Shown here: piece by piece, positions 34,660 to 45,579 of the stretch
Position numbering within the stretch: the first letter of the stretch is position 1
Layout: each line of letters begins with the position of its first letter
DNA from: Prosopocoilus inquinatus
Lineage: Eukaryota; Arthropoda; Insecta; Coleoptera; Lucanidae
Assembly: GCA_036172665.1 (NCBI GenBank)
Contig: CM069870.1
Span: 22,790,001 to 22,854,000 of the forward strand
DNA: 64,000 nt
Reading direction: 5' to 3'
Program-made: the position numbers and the translations under genes
The notes under the pieces: generated by a model
Databases searched by the model: none
What the model saw: only the letters and a program-made list of their open reading frames with translations
What the model was told of the DNA's origin: nothing

Positions 34660-36341
34660 AAATGTCTCAATAATGTCTTGGTTAGAAATGCCTAGTACGA
34701 TAAGTCTATCGCGAAAAAATTAGAAACGAAATTTTGCTTTTTTTGTGATATTTTCGAAACTATTGAAGATATTTCAAATTTCTTTTCAGACTGTTATTTG
34801 GCACGAATATGCGCAACTTTGGTCTAATTTAACCAACTTCGTATCTCTTAAGATAAGCGAGGTCCCCATAGTGGCACTCGAAAAATGGACAGCCTGTATA
34901 GTTTTCTGCTCCGCGGGATTTGCGAGGATTCTAGACTGGCGCGGTAATCATATAATAATGATAATAAGCTTATTAAGCACGAAATAAATAATTGTATACA
35001 AATCGGAAATTCTGTGCTTAACATACAGAGTGCGTCATTGGTATCGATTTCTTCAATACCGCCTTAACTATTAATTACAAAAGAAAATTTCGTATACAAA
35101 AGTTATCGCCCATAACGAATTCCATCTCAGTAAATTATTTGTACATATACAGCATGTTCTATAAGTGAGTTATCTATCAAACTTATATTTTTTTAATAAT
35201 ATACCAATTTTTATAGCATATTTCTGTAGATCTCTTAAAAATAAGTATTTTTTATTCGGCAACTATAGCTCTAAATAGAAGCATTCGCAATCTACAATTA
35301 TTCAATTGGATTAAAGAGCTAAAATGTAAAGGTATTTTATTCATAATTGTCGGCTAAAAAAAAATATCTTTACGTGTTCCTAACTAATTATAAATATCGT
35401 GTAGAATAATCTCTCTGAATACTAGCAACATTTTTTTTGTATGTTTGCACAGAAACAATTGAAACTTAAAAGTTTAAATTTCTCAAAAAATTAAATGCAA
35501 TAATAATTTTATTGTGTGAGGGTTTTTGAGTTATTTTTTTTTATTAGATTTATTTGGCATAGTTTTATACGCTGTAAATATCTGCCTATGTGTTTATGTT
35601 GAGATTTTATTTATAATACAACTTAAGTATCAGTATTTAGTAATTATTTTGTATTGTCAAAAAGACATATTTATGTATTTTTACGAACAACTACCACTTT
35701 GAACTCTGGCATGACTAGTGTGCCCATAATTTTTGAGGTAAGTCAGTTTTATTATGACTGTCTGTCGCAAAACCATCTGCTGCAACAAAAAACAGCACTC
35801 AATCAGTCAGGCAATGACTTTTGAAAAGCAAGCCTAACAAAAGCAATTGTTTTGACGTCGCGTTACATCGCGTAACAGTTTCTTTTAAACTAAATAAAGA
35901 TTTTAGCTGATTTTCAATGTGCACGTAGCTCATAATTTATCACTTTGTATTATGGCGGGTTTACACGAGGCCAGGGACTTATATGAGTTCTAAAAATCCA
36001 GCGGTGGATTTTAAAACTTGCTACGTATTTTAGTTTTTATTTTATTTATTTATTTATTTACTTATTTATTTATTTTAGGATGCTGCTTTAATTTTTCAAT
36101 TTTATAATGCGAGCTAGTCATTTTAAAATGATAACCGATCGTATTACTATTTGGAATCAACAGTTTAGTATTTGGAGAGTGGTTGACACATTCATTTGAA
36201 AACAACGTCCATGTTATTAGTATTATTATTCTTAATTAGTGTTGTTAAAATTGTTGAACAATCTAAAACAAGTTATAAAACTTTTAAATTATCGTGAAGA
36301 ACGCCTGTGAGTCGCAGAACCCGACTCTGTACGTTTTTTGT
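34660..36341. other. AT-rich spacer, no gene recognised
   Basis: The stretch includes fragments ending in CCTGTAT/ACAGAGTGCGTC near 34890 and 35025, typical termini of short Tc1/mariner-like repeats in this window, and a (TTTA)n run near 36040-36080. No coding sequence can be supported. Confidence 0.45.
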
Positions 36342-37547
36342 TGTTGTAATTATTTATTTTAGAAGTTTAGAATTTAAAAAGTTTATGCATTCTCGGGATA
36401 TTTCTGAAGCACTAGCATATTGGTTTACGTTATTAGTTTGGTAAGATGATATAGGGGCGTGTTTAGTCTTAGCAGCAAAGAAACGGAAGAGATTAGGAGA
36501 GTCTCCCGAGGGTTAGCGCGGTAGGTGAACGTGGAACAACCGGGCTCGCGAAGGTGGTTAAAATGTGTAGTGGATATTTGATAAGGGCTGTCCACGAATA
36601 TTAGCCTTGAGGAGGCGATTATTTATTAGAGATGTGTTATGTGCTGACCGCGGTGTGTTGCCGGGCATTTGCTAGAGGGTGTCTGCAGAATATGACCTGA
36701 GACGGTATGTTCTGGCAGAAGTGTTTGGGCGGTACATTCTCACGATTGGCAATGTGATTTGAGGGTCACGATTTTATGCAGAGATATTCTGGTAGCAGAA
36801 TATTGTCCGGGATGCGACCCGGGGCGTTGACCAGAGAATGGTAAAGTGCACCAGTATACGATATTGGGGCTCTTGCCGCGGCGTGCATGCAGCGCCGATG
36901 AACAGCACGGTACCGGGAAAGCAATTAGCTGTATTCTGCATTCATTGTGAGTGGGAATTCGGTTGATTGTATTCCTGACCAGGTGATAGCATTAAGCTAT
37001 CCAGAAAGGTCTGACATGATGATGTCATTGGACCTGTACGGAGTGGTGCTTGACACTTACGCAGTCGATGACATCAACTGATCCTGAGAGCGTATGCTCG
37101 GGAGGCAAGGTATGCTAATATCCATCGGAAGGGGTGGGTTTTGTATCAACAGATGAATGTGGGGGGTAATGCATGCGAAGATAAAAAGTCAACGTGCGAG
37201 GATGACTTCCCCAGTGTCCAATATCATCATGAGGGACCTACAGCTTCTAGATTCACCGCTGGAGCAGGTGGGACCGGGAAACGGCCCCGGTAAGTGGAAT
37301 GTTCCATTTTACTGAATAGGTACTCGTAAAGGGTTACTTATAATTTGCCTGGCCCTTACCGAATTGGAATGTGATGCCCGGACGCCAAGACGTTTACCCT
37401 CAGCACCTGTTGTGGTCAAGGAAGTGAGAAGGAAAGAAAGAACATTGGAAATGAGAGACCAAACCAATTGTGAGTGAATGTTTATTGTAACTCCGTCCTC
37501 AGATATTGTTTGTGCATAATATTTAAACAAAAAAAATCTAACCAACA
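36342..37547 (-). repeat. Solo-LTR-like repeat, family A, copy 3 (inverted)
   Basis: A reverse-oriented copy of the family, 1,206 bp, running from TGTTGTAATTATTTATTTTAG to ACCAACA. TTTTGT stands immediately before (36336-36341) and immediately after (37548-37553), a possible 6-bp target duplication in a T-rich context. Contains the mirrored landmarks CCCGGGAGGCAAGG-like, TGCACCAG and GGAGCAGGTGGGACC. Confidence 0.65.
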
Positions 37548-39176
37548 TTTTGTTTTATAAGAGCTCCATAAGGGGCGAATAATTTCCTCCTTATGAAAGC
37601 AGTTTTTTTTTTAATTTTCCGTGTGCTATGTGGTCTCGCGATAGTGTCGTTAAAATTTTTGCACTTATTTTACAAACACCCTGCATCGAGAATAATTCAA
37701 AAGGTATTTTTCTTTCTTCTCTAATTTACCGTCTACGTACTTAATAGCCTCGGCGGCGTGCTTAAAACCTTATCTATGTTACTAGGTAACTTCCACACAC
37801 ATCGTGCACACCGCAAGAAAATACATTAGCGTTAATTTATGATTATCGTATAAGTATATAAAATGGTGACTTCGATCTAAATTGCTGGCACTGAAAGTAG
37901 AATGCACGATCGCAATCTGCCTGTTATGTTGTGGTGAAAGGATAGGTGGTACATACGTTTACCGTCTACGCTTCGTTTCTAAATCGTCGCAATTTTTCTT
38001 TTTTCTTTTGTTAGAATGCCTAGACTGAAAAAAAAAGATGAGCAAAGTTAATATCGCAATTTTGATGATTGTATTCGTGAGACTGGCCACCTAAGGGGGT
38101 TGTTCCTTTTAACACCTGTCAAATCTCCCTCTGTTATACTTAAATTTAAAAAAAAATGAATTAAGGCGCGTACAGACTTGAGGACAAACCCGAATGAGAC
38201 AAGTCGAAGCCTTCAAGATTGAAAATTCGTACTCAGTATATCCTTTCGTTTGATAGAATTTCTGTTTACTGACGACTTCGGATAACTGAGGCGGAACATA
38301 ACACTTCCTCGTACTTACGTCACTTCTTCGTACGTGCCTTTATCACATGAGTCCTCTAGTGTATACTCAGCTTTACATGATCGAACTAAAATATTGCTGT
38401 ATGTTCGTATTTATTCAAATGCAGCAGCGTTCTCATATTTAATCAAAGTTATGATTAGTTGAATTTTTTTCTGTTGTGTAACTTAAAACTTATTTGATTA
38501 AATTTGCTTAGTAAGTATGACGCGTTAGTTTGATAATACAATAAATTAATGACAAAACCAGGTCTGACGTGACATATTCCGCAAACAAATAACGCAACAT
38601 AGTCTAAGTATAATCCTGTGAATAATGCTGTTTATTTAAGAGGAAATATGTCATCATCAAGTCGTGATTTTCTATGTATACAAGTAATCTTAATGTGTGA
38701 GGTTAACCCACGATCCGAAGAGTAAACATTCTGCAAAACTCATTACAATATTAAAAGATCCGCCGACGTTATAATTATTATTTTTATTGTTTAGTATCTA
38801 TTTGCCGATTTAATTTGAACCATATCGTCATCGCTATTTGAAGGAAAAGTATCGACACTACATCAAAGATTAGCTTCAAAACTATACAGGGTGCCCCAAT
38901 ACTATGTTCTCGGACGATATCTCGATAACTTTTTATATCTTCAGTAGCTATCGAGATAATATTGCCCCCTGAGAATACACTGTTGGTACATCCTGTGAAC
39001 TGATATTTCGTAATACGTGGCTGCTGGAAAATTTTCTGGAATCTAGTAGGTCTAGTTTATCAACTGTCATATTTGAAAAATTTGACGTTTTTCACCTGTA
39101 ATTCTATTGACAGTTCCTATCCAAGTGAACTAGTTTTGTTTGTACAACATTTGAGAAAAAGTAATTTTGTGTAAAC
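37548..39176. other. Spacer with a CCTG-type repeat end, no gene recognised
   Basis: Mostly unassigned AT-rich DNA. At about 38885 the sequence TATACAGGGTGCCCCAATA resembles the ends of short Tc1/mariner-like elements. It may mark the outer end of the mariner copy that follows, but no matching right end was found. Confidence 0.4.
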
Positions 39177-40487
39177 ATGGAAATCTCGCGTGAAAATTTT
39201 CGTGCCATGATTTTTTACGATTTCAAATGTGGTCTAACGCCGAAACAATGCTTCGATCGGCTTCATTTGGCTTTTGGAGATGAAGCACCATCAAAGAGCA
39301 GTGTTTATAATTGGTTTGACGAATTCCAGCGTGGACGTACTTCTCTCAGTGACGAATTTCGTGAAGGTCGTCCATCAACATCTGTTGTTGTCACTAATGT
39401 AGATGCTGTGCGTGAAATGCTTGAGCGAGATCGACATGTGACATACCGTGAGATTCAAGCATCCTTACGCATTGACATGAAAGCAATACACCAGATTTTG
39501 CATGATCATTTGAACGTATAAAAGCTCTGCAGTCGTTGGATCCCACACAATTTAACAGAAGCGCAAAAGCAGGGTCGTGTCAATGGTGCGAAGAAATGCA
39601 CAAGAAATTCAATGGAGGTCGCTCAAATTTAGTTTATAACATCGTTACTGGTGACGAAACGTGGATCTATTCGTACGAGCCAGAAAGTAAACAACAATCT
39701 ACCGTTTGGGTATGTCAAAGTGAACCAAAACCAACAAAAGTTGTCCGTTCACGCAGTGCTGCGAAGCAAATGATTGCTGGTTTCTTTGGTTTAACTGGAC
39801 ATGTAGCAATCGTGGCTTTAGAGGATCGAAAAACTGTGAATGGTGATTGGTATACTACAATTTGTTTGCCCAGGCCCTTAGAAGTTATATGACCAACCTT
39901 AAGCCAGAATTTTAAGTTCGTATTCCATTCAACAGAGGGCCAAAAGTAGTTAATACAGAATTCTATTGATTCGAACGCCGGGAAATACGTAATTCTACCG
40001 CCAACTATAAATTTTATTTTTGTATGACTTTGCATCTGTCGCAGATTAGAAGCTCAAATCTGTTAAAAGTGTCCTCTGATCCATTGAAACGAAAAGATTT
40101 ACTTAACTGAAAACCTTAAACTGAAGTTGTTCAGTCATCCTTAGAAAATATGGTTGTAGAAAGACATGATGCGGTATCCAGAAATTGTACTTAACGATAA
40201 ACGGTACCGATCTTGTAGTAGTGAATCGAAATTCTTTCTGTACGTTACTGAAGAAGACCAGTCCCGGTTTTGGGTAGAAATCGAGGAAGAACTAACATAA
40301 ATTTCACAACTGTCAAATTTTAATCCATCGCAGAGAATTTTGTTGATATTGCGTTCTGGTATCTGTAGGCCAATGATGTAATAATGTTAGATGGAGTCTA
40401 GGGTCATTTTGAATAGGACTGCATCGGCTTTAACATTAGAGAGAGAAAGATAATATGAGCATTCCCTAAGAGTAACAAAGATCAGAA

Positions 40488-40703
40488 ATGGCCGATACCA
40501 CGTGGTTTGGAGCAAATGAAAGCTTAGTTCAGATGCATCCGGATACGCAAAAAACTAGCCAATCAAAAACATATTGCAATAAATATTTTGCAAATTCGGA
40601 ATGCACCTCAACTAAGCTTAATGCGTTTGCAAATAACGTTGCCATGGCGAGTAAGCGGTTGAATAGCGAATTGTCAAAAATTAATGAACTTCGTAATTTA
40701 TAG
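40488..40703 (+). CDS. Unidentified 71-codon open frame inside the insertion
   Basis: Starts ATG (MADTTWFGANESLVQ) and ends NELRNL. The C-terminal half (NNVAMASKRLNSELSKINEL) looks like an amphipathic helix. I do not recognise the protein. It lies between the left end of the 1,967-bp insertion and the nested inverted repeat, and could be a decayed exon carried by the element or chance. Confidence 0.2.
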   Translation: MADTTWFGANESLVQMHPDTQKTSQSKTYCNKYFANSECTSTKLNAFANNVAMASKRLNSELSKINELRNL

Positions 40704-40829
40704 TTCATATTCCAATTTTAAATTAGACTATCGAATCTAATTTTACAATTTGCACATGCGTGTAATACGAAATATATTCAATATTTTAAGTAATTTTAAA
40801 ATGCGTCTACCCTCTCTGTGGATGGATAC

Positions 40830-41348
40830 CAATGATCTGGTATGGGTTGGATGGAATGTAGAGTGAGAGGTATCGCGACGAATATTAGAGAGAGAGAAAA
40901 CTAGCCTCGATCAGCTGGGTTGGGGCAAAACGTCAAAATTAGTTTGACAATGTCAAAACGTGCAAACATTCGTTGTCTGTGGGTTTAGTCTGTAAAATAG
41001 TCACTCACATAAAACTAGAATTCTAATAAAATGACATTCAAAATCAATTTAAAACATCCCGTAAAAACTAGAAGCGAAATTAATGGATGTTGAACTTTAA
41101 TTAAATAATAAACAAAAACTTGATAAGTCACTTCAAATAACTTAAAATCGAGAAAACGACCCCACAAAATCCAATTTGAAAACTAATAGACTAAACGCAC
41201 AGACAACGAATGTTTTAACGTTTTGACATTGTCAAACTAATTTTGACGTTTGCCCCAACCCAGCTGATCGAGGCTAGTTTTGTCTCTCTCTAATGTTCGT
41301 CGCGATACATCTCACTCTACATTACACCCACCCCATACCAGATCATTG
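40830..41348. mobile_element. Foldback element with ~165-bp arms nested in the insertion
   Basis: The left arm 40830-40994 (starting CAATGATCTGGTATGGG) is mirrored by 41183-41348 (ending CCATACCAGATCATTG) with scattered mismatches. Arms include GCCTCGATCAGCTGGGTTGGGGC, AATTAGTTTGACAATGTC and ATTCGTTGTCTGTG words (positions given as landmarks). The ~190-bp loop is AT-rich. No coding capacity. It lies only 24 bp upstream of the open frame at 41373. Confidence 0.65.
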
Positions 41349-41372
41349 CTGTAGGCGGAAGAATTATTTTTG

Positions 41373-41513
41373 ACTGACGCAATACCGAATGTCAGAAGAG
41401 AGAAGATTATCAACTTTTTAGTCAGAAAACATTCAGATGACAACAATTTCGGAGTACAAAAATTGAAGGAAGCAGTTCAGAGCTACTTATTCAATGGAAC
41501 GTTTGGTGTGTAA
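41373..41513 (+). CDS. Unidentified 46-residue open stretch, no ATG
   Basis: Reads TDAIPNVRREKIINFLVRK... to YLFNGTFGV and a TAA stop. It has a balanced, soluble-protein-like composition unlike the AT-driven noise around it. It has no start codon of its own and no clear splice acceptor, so it may be the end of a decayed exon carried by the 1,967-bp insertion. I cannot assign it. Confidence 0.2.
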   Translation, partial: TDAIPNVRREKIINFLVRKHSDDNNFGVQKLKEAVQSYLFNGTFGV

Positions 41514-42282
41514 TGTCTTATAAACAGAAACATGGAGCTTAAAGCAGCTGTATATTTTGAAACTGCTTTTTTATGTAAAAGAAAAGCACCTAATATATAA
41601 ATTTGTGAACCTATAGATATTTTTGGAATTTTTTTATACGAAAAGATATTTCATAAATAACCAGGTTGCTAAGTTATTCGTGGATACTTCAGATTGAAAG
41701 CAAATAATATTAAATCATATGTGCAGTAGGCAACCCGCTCAACAAGGTTAGTTTTTATTCCAATCACAAGAGAGCGCAGAAACTTGTCTGAATTTCTCAG
41801 CCTTCCCGATTCCAGTCTACAGAGTAGTTAGTCTATGTGTTTGCCGGAAGTCATCGATCAAATAAGAAGAAACAATCGAAATCGAAGAATTATTCTCCAT
41901 CATGACAACGCCAGCTCTCACTCAGCCCGTCAAACAGTTGATTTTTTGCCCAACAAAAATGTTGAATTAATGACTCATTATCCATATTACAAAATTATTA
42001 AAGTCGAGGTTTTTGGCTACGAAATGCCGTATTCTGATTATACTGTCCGCTACTGTATTTTGTTGTATAAAAATTTTCTGAACAGATAAAACTGCGACAT
42101 CTTACGATCGCTTTTTGACCTAACATTGCAGTAGGATAGACAAATTGAAGCGGATTTGCTCCTAATAAGTCCTCCACGCAAGGCGCCAGGCTTGCTATCA
42201 AATCATAATGAAAATTTTTGAAAAAAATTGTTGCAAATCGTTTTTGATTGCAGTGAAAACCTCAAGCAGCTTCTGTACAGCT

Positions 42283-42310
42283 GTTTCAGCCCTGCTTGGG
42301 GCTTCGTCAG
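42283..42310 (-). ncRNA. Hammerhead-ribozyme-like core (left arm of foldback F2)
   Basis: On the minus strand, CTGACGA (42310-42304), stem AGCCC, loop CAAGCA, stem GGGCT, then GAAAC. CTGANGA and GAAA are the invariant boxes of hammerhead ribozymes; position 7 (here C) is free to vary. The flanking stems I and III are imperfect, so activity is doubtful. Confidence 0.35.
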
Positions 42311-42482
42311 CAGAAACGTAGCTCGATATTCCCACTGCAAACAAAAACGACTTGCCTAATTTATTCGCAAATGCGATCGTAAGATGTCACTGTTTTATCT
42401 GTTCATCACTCTTACATTGCATTTGCGAATAAATTAGGCAAATCGTTTTTGTTTGCAGTGGGAATGTCGAGCTACGTCTCTG

Positions 42483-42510
42483 CTGACGAAGCCCCAAGCA
42501 GGACTGAAAC
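42483..42510 (+). ncRNA. Hammerhead-ribozyme-like core (right arm of foldback F2)
   Basis: CTGACGA (42483-42489), AGCCC, CAAGCA, GGACT, GAAAC (42506-42510). A stem III candidate follows (CAGCT at 42510-42514 with AGCTG at 42522-42526), then CTC where a UH cleavage site would be expected, offset by one extra C. A stem I pairing with the upstream CTC is shifted by two bases. This is probably a degenerate relic. Confidence 0.35.
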
Positions 42511-42570
42511 AGCTGTACAGAAGCTGCTCGAGGTTTTCACTGCAATCAAAAACGATTTGCAACAAAATTT

Positions 42571-43112
42571 TACAAAAAATTTTCTGCTTAAAAACCGCTT
42601 AGTTTAGAGATGGGTTCTTTTCAACTGCATATATTCGCGAAATTATACAATGTATAATTTGAACTTGAAGTAACCGGCGGGCGGCCCGGCGTTCACCTTG
42701 CAAATGAGGCAATATTTTACGTGTGGCCATGATATTTAAAGCCTCTGATCACCGTATAAACAAACGCACGAGACGAATTCAACGAGTCACTATGCTCGAG
42801 AATAAAAAAAAATGATGTAACCTTCTAATAATATGTGCATTTGAAATAGATTGCAGTCACGACGACGGTAAGCAGACCAATAAATCATGATCTCTCTCAT
42901 TGCACGAAATACTAGAATGATTTGCTTGCTTCTGCAACTGTCATTTTGTTTTTCATTTTTACCAAAAGAATTGTTAAAAGTATTTGCTGCTTTCAAAGGC
43001 AACCTCTCAACTTGCTGCCTTATTGATCAAATAGGAAACGAGCGAGTGTTGTTTACTTCTTCGATGGAATATGCATAAGCGTAACCAAAACTAAGAACAA
43101 TACGTTATTCCA
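42571..43112. other. Spacer, no gene recognised
   Basis: Mixed-composition DNA. The reverse-strand frame 42790-43002 and the forward frame 42887-43078 overlap each other and show no domain. Confidence 0.4.
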
Positions 43113-43406
43113 TCAAAGAACATGCAAATCCGAAAATAGATCCACGTCAAAATCGCGCACGATTGTAATGACGTCATTATAATTCTTCTTGCCAGAAAAG
43201 TAATCGTGCTGGGGCACGCACGTCAGCGTCACTCTTCCTTCACCTGGTAGATACATTAATGACTGGCACGAAGTTCTACCTGTTCCAAAGTTACGTAAAC
43301 TTTTCATTCTGAAGTCACCGGCGAGCAGATTTGCACGGTATGCCTTCCGTTTTCGTAAAACTGGATTCTTTCTTACAATTACTGCAAGATCCCTGTGTTC
43401 ATTCAC
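43113..43406 (-). CDS. Unidentified coding-like fragment with paired cysteines
   Basis: An open stretch of 97 codons on the minus strand with a protein-like composition. It is basic at the N-terminus (VRKNPVLRKRKAYRANLL), then GRTSCQSLMYLPGEGRVTLTCVPQ, then a hydrophilic end FDVDLFSDLHVL. The C-x-LYLP-G-x-VTLTC spacing recalls the first disulphide region of CUB-type extracellular domains, but I am not confident. A TTCATTCAG that could be a splice acceptor stands just before the first ATG. No partner exon was found, and flanking repeats suggest it may be a stranded gene fragment. Confidence 0.3.
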   Translation of the reverse strand: MNEHRDLAVIVRKNPVLRKRKAYRANLLAGDFRMKSLRNFGTGRTSCQSLMYLPGEGRVTLTCVPQHDYFSGKKNYNDVITIVRDFDVDLFSDLHVL

Positions 43407-43439
43407 CTGAATGAGACTTACTACATATAACTATATGAA

Positions 43440-43715
43440 CGTACAAAGGGCCGATATTGTGCACTTTATCATTATTTCTGTCACTGCGACAAGTCTCAAC
43501 GATATCGTATGCTGGTGTACGATACCATTCGTGTAAGCACACGTTCGGATTACTCTTTCGCGAGGCCAATGCTTTGCTGCTTGCCTCTTGGATCGCGTTT
43601 TGAGTGATGTGATTCAACCCGATTATGTCATTACGTCTTCTATCCACTGGATTTCTTCGATTGAAACATGTATTTCGTTCTTCGCTTCTTACCTTTAACC
43701 AAAAGATTATTATTT
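43440..43715 (+). repeat. Diverged fragment related to LTR family A
   Basis: CACTGCGACAAGTCTCAACGAT followed by ATCGTATGCTGGTGTACGAT (43480-43526) matches the relative at 30730-30775 and, more weakly, the GTATGCTGGTGCACGGTA region of family A. Only this core is convincing. The fragment directly adjoins the complete family A copy. Confidence 0.3.
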
Positions 43716-44847
43716 CGTTGGCTAGATTTTTCTTTGTTTAAATATTATAGACAACAATACTATCTGAGAACGGAGTTACAATAAACATTCACCCACCAAT
43801 GGTTAGGTCTCTTATTCCTAATGTTTTTCTTCCTTTCTCGCTTCCCTGACCGCAACAGGCGCTGAGGGTAAACGTCTTAGCCTCCGGGCATCGCATTCCA
43901 ATTCGATAAGGACCATGCAAATTATAAGTAACCCTTTACGAGTATCTATTCAGTAAAATGGAACATTCCACTTACCGGGGCCGTTTTCCCGGTCCCACCT
44001 GCTCCAGCGGCGAATCTAGAAGCTACAGCTCCCTCATAATTGATATTGGACACTGGGGAAGTCATCCTCGCACGTTGACGTCTTATTTTCGCATACATTT
44101 CCCCCCACATTCACCTCTAGATACAAAACCTCCCGATGGATATTAGCATACCTTTCCTCCCGAGCATACGTTCTCAGGATCAGTTGATGTCATCGACAGC
44201 GTAAGTGTCAAGTACCACTCCGTACAGGTCCAATGACAACATCATGTCAGACCTTTCTGGATAGCTTAACGCTATCACCTGGTCAGGAATACAATCAACC
44301 GAATTTCCACTCACAATGAATGCAGAATACAACTAATTGGTCTGCCGGTACCGTGCTCCCCATAGGCGCTGCTTGCACGCCGCGGTAAGAGCCCCGATAC
44401 CGTATGCTGGTGCACGGTACCATTCTCTGGTCAACGCCCCGGATCGCGTCCCGGACAATATTCTGCTACCAAAATACCTGCGCATAACTCATGACTCAAA
44501 CCGCATTGTCAATCATGAGAATGTATCGCCCTAACACTTCTGCCAGAACATACCATCTCAGGTCATATTCTGCAGACACCCTCTAGCTAATGCCCGGCAA
44601 CACACCGCGGCTAACACATATATCACCAGGCCCATCCGTGGCCCCGGTTACCGACACGTTTCACTTTCCGCGCTATCCCTCGGGAGACTGCCGTCTCTCT
44701 GCCGTTTATTTGCTGCCAAGACTAAACACGCCCCCATATCATATTACCAAACTAATAAAGTAAACAAATATGCTAGTTGTTCAGAGATATCCCGAGAATG
44801 CATAAACTTTCTTAAATTCTAAACTTCTAAAATAAATAACTACAACA
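43716..44847 (+). repeat. Solo-LTR-like repeat, family A, copy 4
   Basis: A complete 1,132-bp copy from CGTTGGCTAG (first base changed from the usual T) to CTACAACA. It is bounded by ATTT at 43712-43715 and ATTT at 44848-44851, a 4-bp duplication as expected for Gypsy-type integration. Collinear with copies 1-3, no coding capacity. Confidence 0.7.
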
Positions 44848-44851
44848 ATTT

Positions 44852-45579
44852 ATTGAAAAACGGACATTATTAATTTAGATGAAATAATTTTTTTTTGTTC
44901 ATTTTGAGTATTTTGCAATCCTCAAGTTACAAAGATGTTTTAAATTTACGAGTAAGAAGCGGCCGCTTGATCTGCAAAACGAAACCATGCGTTTATTTTT
45001 TGACTTATCCTCGTATATTGCATTTCTTTTAATGTTTTTTTTTTCTTCTTATAATTCATGCCCAGCAAAGTTTTCTAAGATAACAAAACGTCAGTGTACT
45101 AACGTGAGTGACCTTTTGCGGTAATCAATAAAACGCCTCCCCGGAGTTAATATCTGGAGGATAGATTGTTCTAGTACTAGTAGGTCAATACATAGTGGAT
45201 TGCAGTAAACCAAGATTTATAAATGCTGATGAAATGTGTGAATATGAATACCCAAGCGGAACTTAAACAAACAGATGGACGAATGAGGATAGGAAAAAGA
45301 TAGATAGTTAACAATCTATGAAAATATAATGTTTCCAATTTTCGGACACTTCCGTATATACCGGAAGTTGCTCTCAGTTCTCTTATTTCTAATGGAATAC
45401 ACCATTTTTTTTTTTGCTATTCGGACTGTTTGCAACTGTCAAAAGTCATGTTTTTTTTTTTAGTAGAACACCCAGTATATTTTTATCCGATGTAAATATG
45501 AATCAAATGTTCTTTCGAACTGGATTAGCTTCCCTGTATTTATCTCAAAGCAAAAGAAAAGCGCTAATTTCTGGAAAAA
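44852..45579. other. AT-rich spacer, no gene recognised
   Basis: Contains AACACCCAGTATAT near 45465, a possible end of a short CCTGTAT-type repeat. No other feature is supported. Confidence 0.4.

Larger units (their letters stand above)
39871..41837. mobile_element. 1,967-bp insertion in the mariner pseudogene, 8-bp target duplication
   Basis: The mariner frame is cut exactly between two copies of TGTTTGCC (39863-39870 and 41838-41845). Removing the insert and one copy rejoins the transposase. An 8-bp duplication is typical of hAT elements. The insert begins CAGGCCCTTA and ends in TAGTCTATG, whose complement begins CATAGACTAA, so terminal inversion is weak at best. No hAT transposase is recognised; the interior holds short open stretches and a nested inverted repeat (40830-41348). 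Confidence 0.65.
39177..41993 (+). pseudogene. Mariner-family transposase pseudogene, split by an insertion
   Basis: The N-terminal part starts at ATG 39177 with MEISRENFRAMIFYDFK and carries the mariner helix-turn-helix region. WFDEFQRGR, DEFREGRPS and TYREIQ are family motifs. A stop at 39519 and a frameshift near 39575 break the frame. The catalytic part resumes with TGDETWIYSYEPESKQQS, which contains the first Asp of the D,D(34)D triad. Translation is interrupted at TTICLP (39870). It resumes at CLPEVIDQIRRNN (41838 on) with ILHHDNASSHSA, which holds the second Asp, and stops matching at MTHYPYY near 41990. The third Asp and the 3' end are missing. Cell role if intact: cut-and-paste transposition at TA. 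This copy is dead. Confidence 0.9.
42079..42570. mobile_element. Foldback element, family F, copy 2, with two hammerhead-like cores
   Basis: Begins TGAACAGATAAAAC and shares GCGACATCTTACGATCGC with the hairpin of copy 1 (28191-28324). Arms 42225-42405 and 42410-42566 are imperfect reverse complements. Each arm contains, on opposite strands, CTGACGA, a 5-bp stem AGCCC/GGGCT (AGCCC/GGACT in the right arm) with loop CAAGCA, then GAAAC. These are the boxes of a hammerhead ribozyme core. In the right arm CAGCT/AGCTG could form a further stem. No ORF. Confidence 0.65.

Noticed and set aside
41998..42201. Reverse-strand frame at the edge of foldback F2
   Set aside because: It spans a junction between the mariner remnant and the foldback and has no domain.
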